DNA of 64,000 nucleotides from Clostridium manihotivorum (GTDB taxonomy: Bacteria > Bacillota > Clostridia > Clostridiales > Clostridiaceae), in NCBI RefSeq assembly GCF_004015185.1, contig NZ_CP025746.1:2373776-2437775 (forward strand), read 5' to 3'. Shown piece after piece: positions 7,711-18,729 of the stretch. Each line of letters starts with the position of its first letter. Within the stretch, counting starts at the first letter, position 1. The notes beneath the pieces were generated by a model that did not search any database, was not told where the DNA came from, and saw only the letters and a list, made by a program, of their open reading frames with translations. The position numbers and the translations under genes are program-made.

Positions 7711-8275
7711 AATTTTCCCCTTTAGGGTCCACCTCCTTATATTTTAAGGACAATAATATTAATAAAATCATATATATAATTTTTACTAAATTTAAAAAAA
7801 TTATACTTTTAAATTGGATTTTAACAAAAACATCTTCTGACTGAAAATTTGGAGCAATATCAGTCTTATTTAAAGTAATGTTTAATAGAACATTAATTAT
7901 AAGGTTAAGAACCGCTATGACTTGATAAATTATTCCATATATAACTGCTGTGCTAGCAGCATCACCTGTGGAGTAATTTATATCGTAATAAAGTCGTATC
8001 TTAGGCTTTATTGGATTATTATTTAGTTTATAAATGATATTTTGTATAACGCTTAAGTTGATTACAAGCTTCTTCTTTTTTTTCTTTTCTTTTTTAGGCT
8101 TACACTTTTTTTTATCTTTTTCTGTTTTCTTTTTTAAAGTCTCAATTAATGAAAATACCTTGAATTTATATAAATACACCTTTAAATCCATATCTTTAAA
8201 TATCACTTGAATTTTCACAGGAAAAGGTATGAGCATCAATATGAGTATGATTATCAAAATATATAATACACGCAT
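7700..8275 (-). CDS. DUF2953-like membrane protein
   Basis: The 191-residue protein has an N-terminal membrane segment (LYILIIILILMLIPF), a lysine-rich stretch (about residues 45-65) and a second hydrophobic region near the C-terminus, the pattern of DUF2953 proteins. I chose the internal ATG because CTGGAGGAA precedes it; the ten extra upstream codons are unsupported. It is co-transcribed with ytfJ, and an envelope or sporulation role is inferred only from that neighbour. Confidence 0.8.
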   Translation of the reverse strand: MRVLYILIIILILMLIPFPVKIQVIFKDMDLKVYLYKFKVFSLIETLKKKTEKDKKKCKPKKEKKKKKKLVINLSVIQNIIYKLNNNPIKPKIRLYYDINYSTGDAASTAVIYGIIYQVIAVLNLIINVLLNITLNKTDIAPNFQSEDVFVKIQFKSIIFLNLVKIIYMILLILLSLKYKEVDPKGENYGM

Positions 8276-8433
8276 TAAAAATTCCTCCAGATAAAGGATA
8301 CTCAATCCTTATAGTTATAGTATTTCCATTTTTTAAACCTATAACCATGTATATCTAGGTTATTTGCAATTAATTTTGGGAAATTTATAAATATGGATGT
8401 ACCAAAGGTCAATTACCATATTAAAGATGTACC

Positions 8434-8618
8434 ACTTCAGTCCGAAAAGTATTTTTAAAACTCCGCTGGTTTCTGAGAGGAGGTTTAAAAATATAGACTT
8501 TAATATGAAGTGGTACATCTAAAAATGTATCACTTCAATCCGAAAAATATTTTTAAAATTCCGCTGGTTTCTGAGAGAAGGTATAAAAATATAGATTTTA
8601 ATATGAAGTGCTGCATCT
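8434..8618. repeat. Family B inverted repeats in tandem (two copies)
   Basis: Two adjacent ~90-bp copies begin GATGTACCACTTCAGTCCG and ATGTATCACTTCAATCCG and end ATATGAAGTGGTACATCT and ATATGAAGTGCTGCATCT. The ends are inverted repeats and each centre holds a smaller hairpin around TCCGCTGGTTTCTGAGAG. No transposase is encoded, so this is a MITE-like or structured repeat. It occupies most of the gap before the carboxypeptidase gene. Confidence 0.85.
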
Positions 8619-8662
8619 ACAGTAGTATATCCATAACCAAACTAAATAAAGGGATTGATATT

Positions 8663-9694
8663 ATGAATATAAAGAAGGTATTAAGTTTTTGTATGAGCCT
8701 AGTACTTACTAGTTCTATTGTTGGCACTAATAAAATGGTATATGCCAAGGATTTAACACCTAGTGCTAGATATGTACTAGCAATGGATAGAAACTCAAAG
8801 CAGGTTTTATACAACAAGAATGGATATATGCCAGTTCCTATGGCTAGTACAACAAAGATAATGACTGCACTTGTAACCTTATCTAATAAAAGCTTAGAAG
8901 AAAAAGTAGTAGTAAGCAAAAACGCTTCTGGTATCAGAGGGTCTACTGTTGGCTTTAGGTCAGGAGAAGAAATATCTATGCATGAACTTGTTTTTGGACT
9001 TATGACAAGATCAGGCAATGACGCTGCCATAGCTTTAGCAGAAGCTCAAGGTGGAAGTGTAGAAAACTTTGCAAAGCATATGAGTTCTTTTGCAACAAGC
9101 TTAGGGCTTATGGATGCACACTTTGAATCTCCACATGGATTGGATAGTCAAAATCACTATAGCTCAGCTTATGATCTGGCGCTGCTTACTTCAGTGGCTA
9201 TGGAAAAGCCTAAGTTTAGAGAAATTGCAGCTGTAAAGGAAATAAGAAAAGAGAAATATGGTTTTACCAGAGATTACTCAAATATAAATAAAATACTTCA
9301 CAGGATACCTGAGGCAAATGGAGTAAAAACAGGATATACAGGACAGGCGGGAAAATGTTTGGTTTCATCTATTAATCATAATGGAAGAGATATTATTATA
9401 GTAGTTCTTAACTGTCCGGATAGATGGGAGGCAACTGAGAAGGTGTATAAATATGTAAAAGAAAATTACGATTTTTACTCAGTACCAACCAAAGAAGCTG
9501 TAGGTGAAGCAGTGGCAGCTAAAAATAATTATGATGGAGAAAAAAATATAGACTTTGTACTTCCAAAAGGTAAAAGTTATAAGATAGATTATAAGGACTA
9601 TAAAAATAATAAAAAGTATGAAATCGGTGGAAAAGTAACGGTGCTTGATAATGATGGAAATGAGATAATTAAAAAGTATGTTTATAGAAAATAA
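8663..9694 (+). CDS. D-alanyl-D-alanine carboxypeptidase (S11 family)
   Basis: The 343-residue secreted serine peptidase has a signal peptide (1-28, ending VYA-KD) and active-site motifs S62-T-T-K65, S117-G-N119 and K222-T-G224. It removes the terminal D-Ala from peptidoglycan peptides. I chose ATG 8663 because it gives a clean signal peptide and follows AAAGGG; a longer frame runs back into the family B repeat and is not believable. It is shorter than DacF. A strong hairpin follows. Confidence 0.9.
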   Translation: MNIKKVLSFCMSLVLTSSIVGTNKMVYAKDLTPSARYVLAMDRNSKQVLYNKNGYMPVPMASTTKIMTALVTLSNKSLEEKVVVSKNASGIRGSTVGFRSGEEISMHELVFGLMTRSGNDAAIALAEAQGGSVENFAKHMSSFATSLGLMDAHFESPHGLDSQNHYSSAYDLALLTSVAMEKPKFREIAAVKEIRKEKYGFTRDYSNINKILHRIPEANGVKTGYTGQAGKCLVSSINHNGRDIIIVVLNCPDRWEATEKVYKYVKENYDFYSVPTKEAVGEAVAAKNNYDGEKNIDFVLPKGKSYKIDYKDYKNNKKYEIGGKVTVLDNDGNEIIKKYVYRK

Positions 9695-9699
9695 AGCTT

Positions 9700-9739
9700 T
9701 TGGTGCACCTTAAATTATTTAAATTTAAGGTGCACCAAT
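9700..9739. terminator. Hairpin terminator after the carboxypeptidase gene
   Basis: TTGGTGCACCTTAAAT pairs perfectly with ATTTAAGGTGCACCAA around a short loop, followed by TTATTTAT. The tail is weak but the stem is very long. Confidence 0.75.
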
Positions 9740-10140
9740 TATTTATGCAATATTAAATATAGAAGCGACAAATTAGAAAAGTTCATTAAAGCATAGGATC
9801 ATTGACCACTTAATTTCAACAGTGAACTTTAATATAAGCTCAATGCAAATCTAAATCCAAATCCAAATTTATAATTTACTCTAGCATTACACTCCATATT
9901 TATAGTTTTTTATAGCTACAAATAACAAAAGAGGTTCTAAAAATAGCTTTAAGAGCATAAAAATAAACTTTTGAAATTAGATATCATATAGTAACCAAAT
10001 TACTTCTAGTGAAATAATTTAGTAGTATAGGATTTTAATAAAGACTGATAATAACTTAACCACTACAGTGTGAACAGTGTAAATCTAAAAACTTGAAATA
10101 TATGTGTTTAAAATCCTAAATAATCTTTGTGGAGGAGTAG
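9740..10140 (+). other. Intergenic stretch and leader of the interrupted redox gene
   Basis: No gene is visible in these 400 bases. The right end supplies the ribosome binding site TGGAGGAG for the frame starting at 10141, so the promoter of that gene should lie here; I could not pick one with confidence. Confidence 0.4.
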
Positions 10141-10194
10141 ATGGACAGAGAGTTAATTGATTGTATTGATGCTGGAACAGAATATTGTGCTTAA
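10141..10194 (+). pseudogene. 5' fragment of an interrupted Cys-rich electron-transfer gene
   Basis: A strong site TGGAGGAG is followed by an ATG and 17 codons beginning MDRELIDCIDAGTE, then a stop. The missing remainder is at 51141-52088: joining codon 14 here (GAA, ending 10182) to GCA at 51141 keeps frame and gives a 329-residue protein. As I recall, clostridial PyrK-like flavoproteins begin with just such an IDCIDAGTEYCPC sequence. The fragment has its own start signals and no rest of the gene, which is the signature of an insertion, not of a genuine small peptide. Confidence 0.8.
10175..10182 (+). other. Left attachment junction (attL) core
   Basis: GAACAGAA occurs here and again at 51133-51140, exactly where the two halves of the broken gene stop matching each other. 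Gene sequence lies to its left and element sequence to its right. Confidence 0.7.
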
Positions 10195-10214
10195 GTTATA
10201 AAAAAGCAACAATT

Positions 10215-11846
10215 CTACTTAAGAGAATTCAAGGTAAGCAGGACATTAGATCCGTCCCACTGTACCGTTTTAACTACAAGTCTTAGTAAGGCTCTTTTGT
10301 GCTCAGCGGTTGTTATGGCAGAATACTCATTGTTAATTTTATTGAAAGCTTCTAAAAGTATTTTAATATTCCGGGAACCGTTGCTCAAATTATCATTGGT
10401 TAAGTTATCATCAGAAGGTTTATAGTTTTTAGTTAATGTAGAAGAATTAAGTTTTTCAGCTTTTAGCTGCTGTAGTTTAGTATCTAACTTTTCAATTTCA
10501 GAGACTATATGCTTCGAAGCTCGTTCACTATCGCAAATAGCCAGTTTTTTTATCAGACTGGAGATAATAGCTTCATTTTCTTTGATTTTTGAATCAATAA
10601 TTTGAAGTTCATCCTTGTTAGTTTGATTTACTGCTGAGGTATCTAATAAAGCTGATAGTTCTTTACTTAAAAAGTCTTTGCCCAATATTTTAAGATTTTT
10701 AGTGACAAGTTTATCTATTATATCCACTCTGATATTTTTATTATTACAAGTAGTTCCGTGGCTTTTATCTTTATTACAGCAGACATAATAATCTAGTCTT
10801 CTATTAAGCTTGTGAGAGAATCGACCTTGCTTTAACTTCATAAGAGCACCACATTTTGCACATTGTAATAGACCTAATAGCAGAGCATCATTGTTGCCTG
10901 TACCTAGTCTTTTTATAGTCTTTTCCTTAGTAGCTGTAATTTTATTTTGTACACTTAGCCAGGAATCAGCGTCTATGATGCCAGGATGCCTTGAAATAGC
11001 AGCTATCCATTCATTTATATTTCTCTCTTCAGTAATATTTTTAGTTTTATTATAGGTAAGATATCCGTTGCCATTTGCTTCACCAAATACATTGATTCCT
11101 AGATTTTTTAAATAGTCATTTGTAGCCTTTGAAGATTTAACGTATAGGGGGCTAGAGAGAATTCTTTTAAGCTGGATAGTTGACCAATGTCCCCCGTTTT
11201 TACCTCTTATGCAGCATAAGTCTAGATATTTAACTACCTTAGATAAGGAATTATACTCCATATATTTAGAAAAAATCATAGCTACAACCGTAAGTTCTTC
11301 CTCATATGGGGAAAGCTGCATGAGAGAACGCTCCTTAAAATCTTCGTCTAGATAAGTGACTCTTTCAGCCTTGAAGCCAAAGGGTTCTTGACCACCTAGC
11401 CAGCGGCCTGATTTTGAAAGCTGAAGCATATTGTCCCTAACTCTTTCAGCTATAGTTTCTCTCTCAAGCTGAGCAAATACGCTGGCTATATAGATCATGG
11501 CTCTGCCCATTGGAGTAGAGGTGTCGAATTGCTCTCTAATACTTATAAAGTCTATATTATATTTTTGAAGTATTTCTAGGGTTGAGGAAAAGTCCGCTAC
11601 ATTTCTACTTATTCTATCAAGTCTATAACATATTAGAAAATCAAAGGCTTTTTTCTTGGCATCTTTTAAAAGCTGCTGAAATCTTGGCCTGTTAGTATTT
11701 TTACCAGAGAATCCTTCGTCCTCGTAAACTATGTATTCCTCAATACCTAATTTTTTCCCATACTCCTTACAAAACTCTATTTGATTTTCAATTGAATCAC
11801 CTTTACCAGTAAATATAGATTTTCTGCTATAGATAGCTGCTTTCAT
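10215..11846 (-). CDS. Large serine recombinase
   Basis: The 543-residue protein has an N-terminal resolvase domain with the catalytic Y6-S-R8 context (serine 7) and ERETIAERVRDNM at its end, a recombinase domain (about 155-290, GGQEPFGFKAERV onward), a zinc ribbon (CAKCGAL...CCNKDKSHGTTC) and a coiled coil near 395-450. This is the layout of integrases of the SpoIVCA/phiC31 class, which join attP and attB through a serine-DNA linkage. The stop lies 20 bases inside the left junction of the 41-kb segment, the usual place for the enzyme that moves an element. It looks intact. A tiny gene is read divergently from it. Confidence 0.95.
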   Translation of the reverse strand: MKAAIYSRKSIFTGKGDSIENQIEFCKEYGKKLGIEEYIVYEDEGFSGKNTNRPRFQQLLKDAKKKAFDFLICYRLDRISRNVADFSSTLEILQKYNIDFISIREQFDTSTPMGRAMIYIASVFAQLERETIAERVRDNMLQLSKSGRWLGGQEPFGFKAERVTYLDEDFKERSLMQLSPYEEELTVVAMIFSKYMEYNSLSKVVKYLDLCCIRGKNGGHWSTIQLKRILSSPLYVKSSKATNDYLKNLGINVFGEANGNGYLTYNKTKNITEERNINEWIAAISRHPGIIDADSWLSVQNKITATKEKTIKRLGTGNNDALLLGLLQCAKCGALMKLKQGRFSHKLNRRLDYYVCCNKDKSHGTTCNNKNIRVDIIDKLVTKNLKILGKDFLSKELSALLDTSAVNQTNKDELQIIDSKIKENEAIISSLIKKLAICDSERASKHIVSEIEKLDTKLQQLKAEKLNSSTLTKNYKPSDDNLTNDNLSNGSRNIKILLEAFNKINNEYSAITTAEHKRALLRLVVKTVQWDGSNVLLTLNSLK

Positions 11847-11979
11847 AAAAACCTCCTGAGGCTTTTGGTATTATTCTATTTTTAAAGAGCTTATATATGA
11901 CAATAATTTTAGTTATGACATTAATATAAGTAGCTTCATATTATATGTTAGTTGGAATAATTAAGAGGTTATATAAAAC

Positions 11980-12129
11980 ATGGAGAATAAAATAACAGTG
12001 AAGCTAGAAGGAGCACTCTCAGATAAGCTGAAGGGACAATATGCCAAGGCCTTAGCTAAGATATTGCTGGAGGAGTATGGAAGAGAAGACTGCGTTAAGC
12101 TCCTACAGTATCTACAAAAGAATATTTAA
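11980..12129 (+). CDS. Small protein divergent from the serine recombinase
   Basis: The 49-residue protein (MENKITVKLEGALSDKLKGQ...) is soluble, charged and predicted helical. AGAGG lies about 12 bases before the ATG, a moderate site. I recognise no family. Its position, back to back with a large serine recombinase, is one where recombination directionality factors are sometimes found, but that is inference from place and size only. Confidence 0.5.
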   Translation: MENKITVKLEGALSDKLKGQYAKALAKILLEEYGREDCVKLLQYLQKNI

Positions 12130-12340
12130 AATAAAGCTGATAAGAGTAATTTTATATGTTAGTCAATTTTTATGCAGGGCTCATGAAGATAGCCTTTATG
12201 ATTAGGGATATATTTTTTATTTATGCATCATTTTATCCCTAGAATTATGATTAAGATAATGTTAAATTTTAAATTGAATGTATAATATTGTACGTAGAGC
12301 CGAGCCTGAGAGTATAATTATTGTAAAAGATATGATTAAA

Positions 12341-12417
12341 GATGTGCTACTTCAATTGTTACACTCAAATAAAGCTTTCGAGAATATAGCTAGCTTTATC
12401 TTGAAGTAGTATGTCTC
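12341..12417. repeat. Degenerate family B repeat
   Basis: GATGTGCTACTTCAATTG at the left and TTGAAGTAGTATGTCTC at the right form inverted ends like family B; an AAAGCTTTCG...TAGCTTTATC interior replaces the usual centre. A further isolated end, GATGCAGCACTTCAATTTG, lies near 12457. No gene is seen in 12130-12513. Confidence 0.55.
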
Positions 12418-12513
12418 TATGAAGTGCAAATTGAATATAGATTTTTTAAAGATGCAGCACTTCAATTTGAAATTATGTTCTTAAATTTCTAAGTGAATAA
12501 AAGGGAGGCTTAT

Positions 12514-12756
12514 ATGTCTATATTAGCAGGAATAATTACAGTAGTGGTAAGCATAGTAATTTTAACAGCTTTTGTTCTTATGATAAAAGAAAGCAATATT
12601 AGTGACATTAAACTGATGCTATTGGGAATTGAAATCACATTGGTAGGAATATTTGCTGGGATTTTAGCTTTGCTAGGCCTTTGGTTATTTGAGTTTATTG
12701 CAGCTATTATTGTGGTAATAGGTATAATAGTTACTCTAAAGGGACTTAAAGCATAA
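12514..12756 (+). CDS. Small hydrophobic membrane protein
   Basis: The 80-residue protein has three predicted membrane spans (LAGIITVVVSIVILTAFVL, IEITLVGIFAGILALLG, FIAAIIVVIGIIVTL) and few other features. I chose the ATG preceded by AAGGGAGG; a GTG seven codons upstream has no site. The family is not recognised. Confidence 0.65.
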   Translation: MSILAGIITVVVSIVILTAFVLMIKESNISDIKLMLLGIEITLVGIFAGILALLGLWLFEFIAAIIVVIGIIVTLKGLKA

Positions 12757-13478
12757 TAGCTCAAGATAAAGTACATAAATCAAGAAAAGTACCAGTAATA
12801 ATTAAAAGGGTTGCTACTAGTTTAAGAATTAAAGAACTGTAAGTTCTATTGAAAAAAGTAGATAACGAAAGGTAGGATTATATATGGACATAGATCAATA
12901 TGAAGTTGTACAAGCTATTAGTGAAGAATGGGCTAGATATCATGCTATTTACAGATTAACCAAGGTTAATGAGTGGATGTCGCTTAGCTTTCAGGGTGAC
13001 ATAGAAAGATATAAGAATGGGAATTTTTGTTGCTGGGTATTACATAAAGGGATAAGAGTTGGTGGAGCTATAATAAAGCCTAATATGATTAAATGTGTAT
13101 TTGTTATTCCTCCGTATAAAATGGAGCATATCATTGAGGTTGTAGCTAATTATGCAGAGACGATTACTGATAATAATGAAGTGATTGTAGTACAAGATGC
13201 TGATAAGGACAGTTTTGGTTATTATACTTGCTTAGGGTATGAGCTTAATGAGGTTAATAAAATAATGGTGCGTGCTACTGAAAAATTTGAGGCGAGTTTT
13301 GGGTCAGAATACAAGCTCTGTGAGCCTAAGTTAGAATATAAAGAAGCTATGACAGAGTTATATTATGAGACCTATAGAGCAAATAAACTTAAAGCTATTT
13401 CGGAGCAGAGTTATGAATTTCAAAGTATAAGCGTTGATACATATTTTAGTCATACAAGCCAGAATAACATACCAAGAG

Positions 13479-15168
13479 CAGTATCAACGATTAAATTAAT
13501 TTATGTTTAGAAAATCTTCTTAAATTGATTTTTTCTTTTTCAGAAAATTAAGAAAATATCTTTATTCCGATAATTTTAAAAATAATATCTTAGGTTGCTT
13601 TGCAACCAATAAAATTTTTTCTATTTTTTTGTTCCATAGTCTTTCTTTTTATCATCACCTTTGTTAAAATTATATTGTTATAGGTCGCGTATTTTTATAT
13701 GTTGATTTAATCGTGATATATCTTCAGATATTAGAGGTTCTCGTCGAAAAGATTCTAATATTCTTGAAGATATTTCTTTTATACCAACTTTTAATTCTCT
13801 TATTGCTACGCTACCTTTTTCTAACAGTTGTCTTAATATGTCTGATATCTGTATTAATAAATAGTGGTTTTTCATAGCTTGATAATTTAAACAACAAGCA
13901 TGCTCTATGTCATATCTTATATTCTTCTGGTTATTAAAGCCTTCATTTTCAATTTTCCACCTACTTCTACCAGCAGATACAATTTTGAACGCATTTCTTT
14001 TGGTAATCTGTATATTCGTAACAAAAACAAAGTTTTTGGTCGTTTTTTCACGGCTGTCTTTATCTTTAGATTTCTTAAAAATTGTCTCAGTAAAATCTAC
14101 GGTATTAATAAATCTATGTTTATATGAGACTTCATTAATATAAGTTGCATCCCAACTAAACTCTTGTTTTTCAAAAGCCAATGTAGAAGTAATTTCGTTG
14201 TTTTCAAAGCTTTTTATAACCTGAATTTCTTCCCAGAGAGTTTTGGCTCTTCCTTCTTTAAATCTAAAGATAAATTCCCAATTATACTCATCACATAATT
14301 CATAAATCGGTTCACAAGCATAAAGACTATCCCCTAGAAGACAGATATTTAGCTTTCTAAACTTGTATTTTAATTTTTCATTAGCCTTTTAGTTTGCATT
14401 TATTTCACAATCCTGTTTGCTGACGCTCTCGTCCTCATTTTCAACAAATTCAGTTAATATACTAAATACCATATCTCCTAAGACTAACTTTGCTTCTAAA
14501 ACCGTATGATAGTATACAGTTTTTTCTACTTCTCCAGTTTCTTTATTTTTATATTCTTTTTTAAACAGTGATCACAATGCCTTTCGTTAAAAGAATATAG
14601 TTGTGAACCATCAATGGCAATACACCAGTATTTATCCATCAATCTATATTTCTCTAATGATCTTTTTTCTGAAAAGTTCTCTTATCATGTAGTCTCTAAT
14701 TTTTTCTAATTCACTTACTTCTAACTCTTTTAGAAAGTTATTAATTGTATCATAATGTGGTATTTCTTCTAAAGAATCATATCCTAATGACGTCGCAATA
14801 TTTTCTATTACGGCGTCATTATTAAAATCTTTGTCATTTTGTTCATGCTTACTATGCCTGAAACATTTTTCATTATTACCGTAAATAGTATTATTTCTGG
14901 TGTATAAGTAACATAATTCTGATTTCTTTTGTCTTTTACAATTGCTAATTTTTTATTTAGATCTTTAAAAAAGTGGTTTTTAATTTTCGAAAATTCTCCG
15001 AAATAATTTATTTCATTTTCTTTTTTTCTCTTTTGTTTTCTTGTCATTTTATCCATATTTCATCCCCGCAAACGTAGTAAATTAGGCACTTTCCCTTATT
15101 ATATTATACCATATTTTATTACATTTTTGGGTGTTTTTAACTCGAAATATATTTACTCCTTAATGCTG
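13479..15168 (-). mobile_element. IS4-like insertion sequence, copy 1
   Basis: The 1690-bp element has imperfect terminal inverted repeats (CAGTATCAACGATTAAAT against CAGCATTAAGGAGTAAAT) and a 9-bp target duplication TACCAAGAG at 13470-13478 and 15169-15177. A second, nearly identical copy in the opposite orientation is at 21901-23589. The transposase region is on the minus strand. Confidence 0.92.
13678..15056 (-). pseudogene. IS4-like DDE transposase, frameshifted (copy 1)
   Basis: The reading frame is spread over several pieces. The N-terminal piece (14808-15056) begins MDKMTRKQKRKKENEINYFG. The C-terminal piece (13678-14181) has the IS4 YREK-type segment SAGRSRWKIENEGFNNQKN. Compared with copy 2, this copy has lost one A in ACAAAGATTTT (start of the break) and carries further indels (an extra base after GCAAAC, an A-run of six in CAGAAAAAAGATC). 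It keeps the correct run of six A before CTGTATACTATC. Activity would need the frameshifts to be repaired. Confidence 0.8.
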
Positions 15169-15708
15169 TACCAAGAGAGTGGTCCACACTGATTTTCGAA
15201 GCTAAAACCAATAGATTGATTGGTAATTGTACTGTTGGATTAGTGAATGAGCTTCCGTACATATTAGATTTTGTGGTGCATCCTGATTTTCAAAGAAGAG
15301 GCTTAGCTTCGAAGATGGTAAAAAGAACCTTAAATCTATTAATAGATAAATATCCAGCACTAAGACTTAGTGTCCATGTAGGAAATGATGCAGGGTCTTT
15401 TTATTCTGAATTAGGGTTTATAGGTCTAAGTGAAAAGTATATGCTGAGCAAAATCTTAAAATATGATTAATAAATAGTTGTAGTGAGGTGCTGTTTTTTA
15501 GTACAAGCTTTTAATATTAATTAGAGTTGTGGTATAATTTGGATGTTGACTAAAGTTAAATATAGATGTGCGATTTTAATATAAAAATTCTTATTATAAA
15601 TTAGGGCCATGTTAAACCCATTATGTTTTTAAACGGAACTAAAATTTTAATAAGGGTTAGTAACTATGCTGAAATTAAGGTTGCACATATAAAAAAAGAG
15701 GCGATAAA

Positions 15709-16560
15709 ATGAAAGATACTAAATTTAATAAAAATGCTTTAGTAGCAGTAAAGTCAATATTTTTTACCCTTGCAGCACTGATTGTATTAGAGGTTCTTCT
15801 TTCATCACTAAAGAGAGTGGGAGTAGATATACTGCCAGATAGTCTTCTGGGAAACGTACTATTAGAAGCTGTTATCTTTATTGTTCAGTTTATTATCGTA
15901 AAAAAATATAGTGAAAAAAGTTTCTTTAAGACCATAGGTTTTAAGAAGGAAAAAAACAGTGGAAAGAAAATATGGTCAGGAGTAGTCATGGGACTTTTTG
16001 GTTCCATATTTATGTTTGTTGCAGGCTGTGTAATAAAACTTTATTTTTATGACGGAATCGGATTTAGCTTTTACTCTTGGAATATAGTATTAGTCTTTGT
16101 TTTAAGCTTATTTGTAAGAGCTGCTTTTGCTGGAGTTTGTGAAGAGGTATTTTTTAGAGGTGTGTTACTAAATTATTTCTCAAGATATAAAGGGAAGATG
16201 TTTGGGCTTGTAGTAAGCTCAATAGTTTTTATGATTTTTCACTGTACAAGATACCAGAGTATAAGTCAGTTGTTAGCGGTTTTAACCGGCGGAATTTTAC
16301 TTGGCTATGTTTATATAGTGACTAAATCACTTTATATGTCAGTAGGTATACATATTGCCACAGACTTTTTTTCAAATCTAGCTAGTATTAAAGGACAACC
16401 AGGATTGCTTATTATTAGCGCCAACTCTAAATTCTCTTTAGCATATTTAACTGAAAATATGTTTGTATTAACCTCCATAATGTATATAATTTTGTTATGT
16501 ATGTTTATGATAGCTTATAGAATAAGGATTAAAAATTATAATGGATATAATGGCTTTTAA
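15709..16560 (+). CDS. CPBP-family intramembrane glutamic endopeptidase
   Basis: The 283-residue protein has about seven hydrophobic segments and the three CPBP motifs: E145-E146-xxx-R150 (EEVFFRG), FxxxH with H178, and HxxxD with H215 and D219. CPBP (Abi/CAAX-like) proteases cut substrates within the membrane; in Gram-positive bacteria many are linked to bacteriocin immunity. GAGGCGATAAA precedes the ATG. The gene stands alone, so no substrate can be proposed. Confidence 0.9.
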   Translation: MKDTKFNKNALVAVKSIFFTLAALIVLEVLLSSLKRVGVDILPDSLLGNVLLEAVIFIVQFIIVKKYSEKSFFKTIGFKKEKNSGKKIWSGVVMGLFGSIFMFVAGCVIKLYFYDGIGFSFYSWNIVLVFVLSLFVRAAFAGVCEEVFFRGVLLNYFSRYKGKMFGLVVSSIVFMIFHCTRYQSISQLLAVLTGGILLGYVYIVTKSLYMSVGIHIATDFFSNLASIKGQPGLLIISANSKFSLAYLTENMFVLTSIMYIILLCMFMIAYRIRIKNYNGYNGF

Positions 16561-16582
16561 TTTGTTTAGGTATAATAGATAC

Positions 16583-16677
16583 TTTTTTACTGTAAAGGAA
16601 AGTGTAAATTTTTTTTGTTAGCTAAACCTAGTAATATCAAGGACTTATAACAGCTATTTAGGGGAAACAGTAAAAAA
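16583..16677. repeat. Inverted-repeat element (left module of family A), copy 2
   Basis: TTTTTACTGT at the left and ACAGTAAAAA at the right bound a ~95-bp palindromic segment sharing the words GCTAAACCTAGTAAT and CAGCTATTTAGGGG with the segment at 367-456. It directly precedes a family A repeat, as at the first site. Confidence 0.7.
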
Positions 16678-16687
16678 TAAATCATAT

Positions 16688-16773
16688 TCGCCTCCCAGAT
16701 TTTCCTCATATACATTCGGAAAGGCAGATGCGCAAAAAAGCTCACTGAAGAAGATCGCTTCAGCGACTTTTTT
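16688..16773 (+). repeat. Family A two-hairpin repeat, copy 3
   Basis: CGCCTCCCAGA, GGAAAGGCAGATGCGCAAAAAA and CTCACTGAAG...CTTCAGCGAC followed by TTTTTT match the family. One base change (CCTCCC) weakens hairpin 1. It lies ~130 bases after the CPBP gene. Confidence 0.8.
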
Positions 16774-16802
16774 ATTGGATAGGTTTTTAATATGTGATTA
16801 AA

Positions 16803-16850
16803 TAACCACTTCTCAGTATAATTTATTGAGGAAGTGGTTTTATTTTTTAG
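16803..16850. terminator. Hairpin terminator
   Basis: AACCACTTCTCA pairs with TGAGGAAGTGGTT across a ~13-base loop, followed by TTATTTTTT. It follows the family A repeat and may end the CPBP transcript. The rest of 16851-17089 shows no gene. Confidence 0.75.
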
Positions 16851-17074
16851 TGAAGGCAATGTGTTAGATTAGATGTAAGATAAAATTCTTGTATAGACAA
16901 ACTCCCCATATAATAAAAATGAGAGTTAAAATATGTTTGTAGTAATCAATTACATTTAGCGTGTGTAAGGTAAAGATTTATTTTGAATTAAGAGGTACAT
17001 CTATAATTCTTTACGGAAGCTGATTAAAGTAGATGATTGCTTGCTAACTAATGAAACAGAATATTTATTAATAG

Positions 17075-18463
<1,389 letters not shown>

Positions 18464-18561
18464 AGGAGATTTGACTTAAGTTGATAACTCTTTATATAAG
18501 GAATAATTATATAAGAAGTTTTATTTTCTAAACATAAGTGTAGATAGAAATTCCTTGAATA

Positions 18562-18606
18562 AAACTACTTTATAGTACAGAATTGTATTATAAGGTAGTT
18601 TTTTTA
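18562..18606 (+). terminator. Rho-independent terminator after the GH1 gene
   Basis: AACTACTTTATA pairs with TATAAGGTAGTT (one mismatch) across a ~15-base loop, followed by TTTTTTT. Confidence 0.82.
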
Positions 18607-18729
18607 TGATATTATCTAGTATTTATTTGAATAGCTCAGCAATGATTTATTGTTTTATGTATATTATTTTAGGTTTGTCAGCGTACTTTTTTAGTAATTG
18701 GTATTATGGAAAAACTTTAAAGTTATAAT

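Larger units (their letters stand above)
12884..15470 (+). pseudogene. GNAT acetyltransferase gene split by an IS4-like element
   Basis: The 5' part (12884-13478) encodes about 198 residues. The 3' part (15178-15470) ends with a typical GNAT acetyl-CoA core (VHPDFQRRGLASKMVKRTL). Removing the IS and one copy of the duplicated TACCAAGAG restores one continuous frame reading IPREWSTLIFEAKTNRLIGN across the junction, about 297 residues in all. The N-terminal part contains a second, weaker acetyltransferase-like region, so this may be a two-domain GNAT. The gene is inactivated as it stands. Confidence 0.85.
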
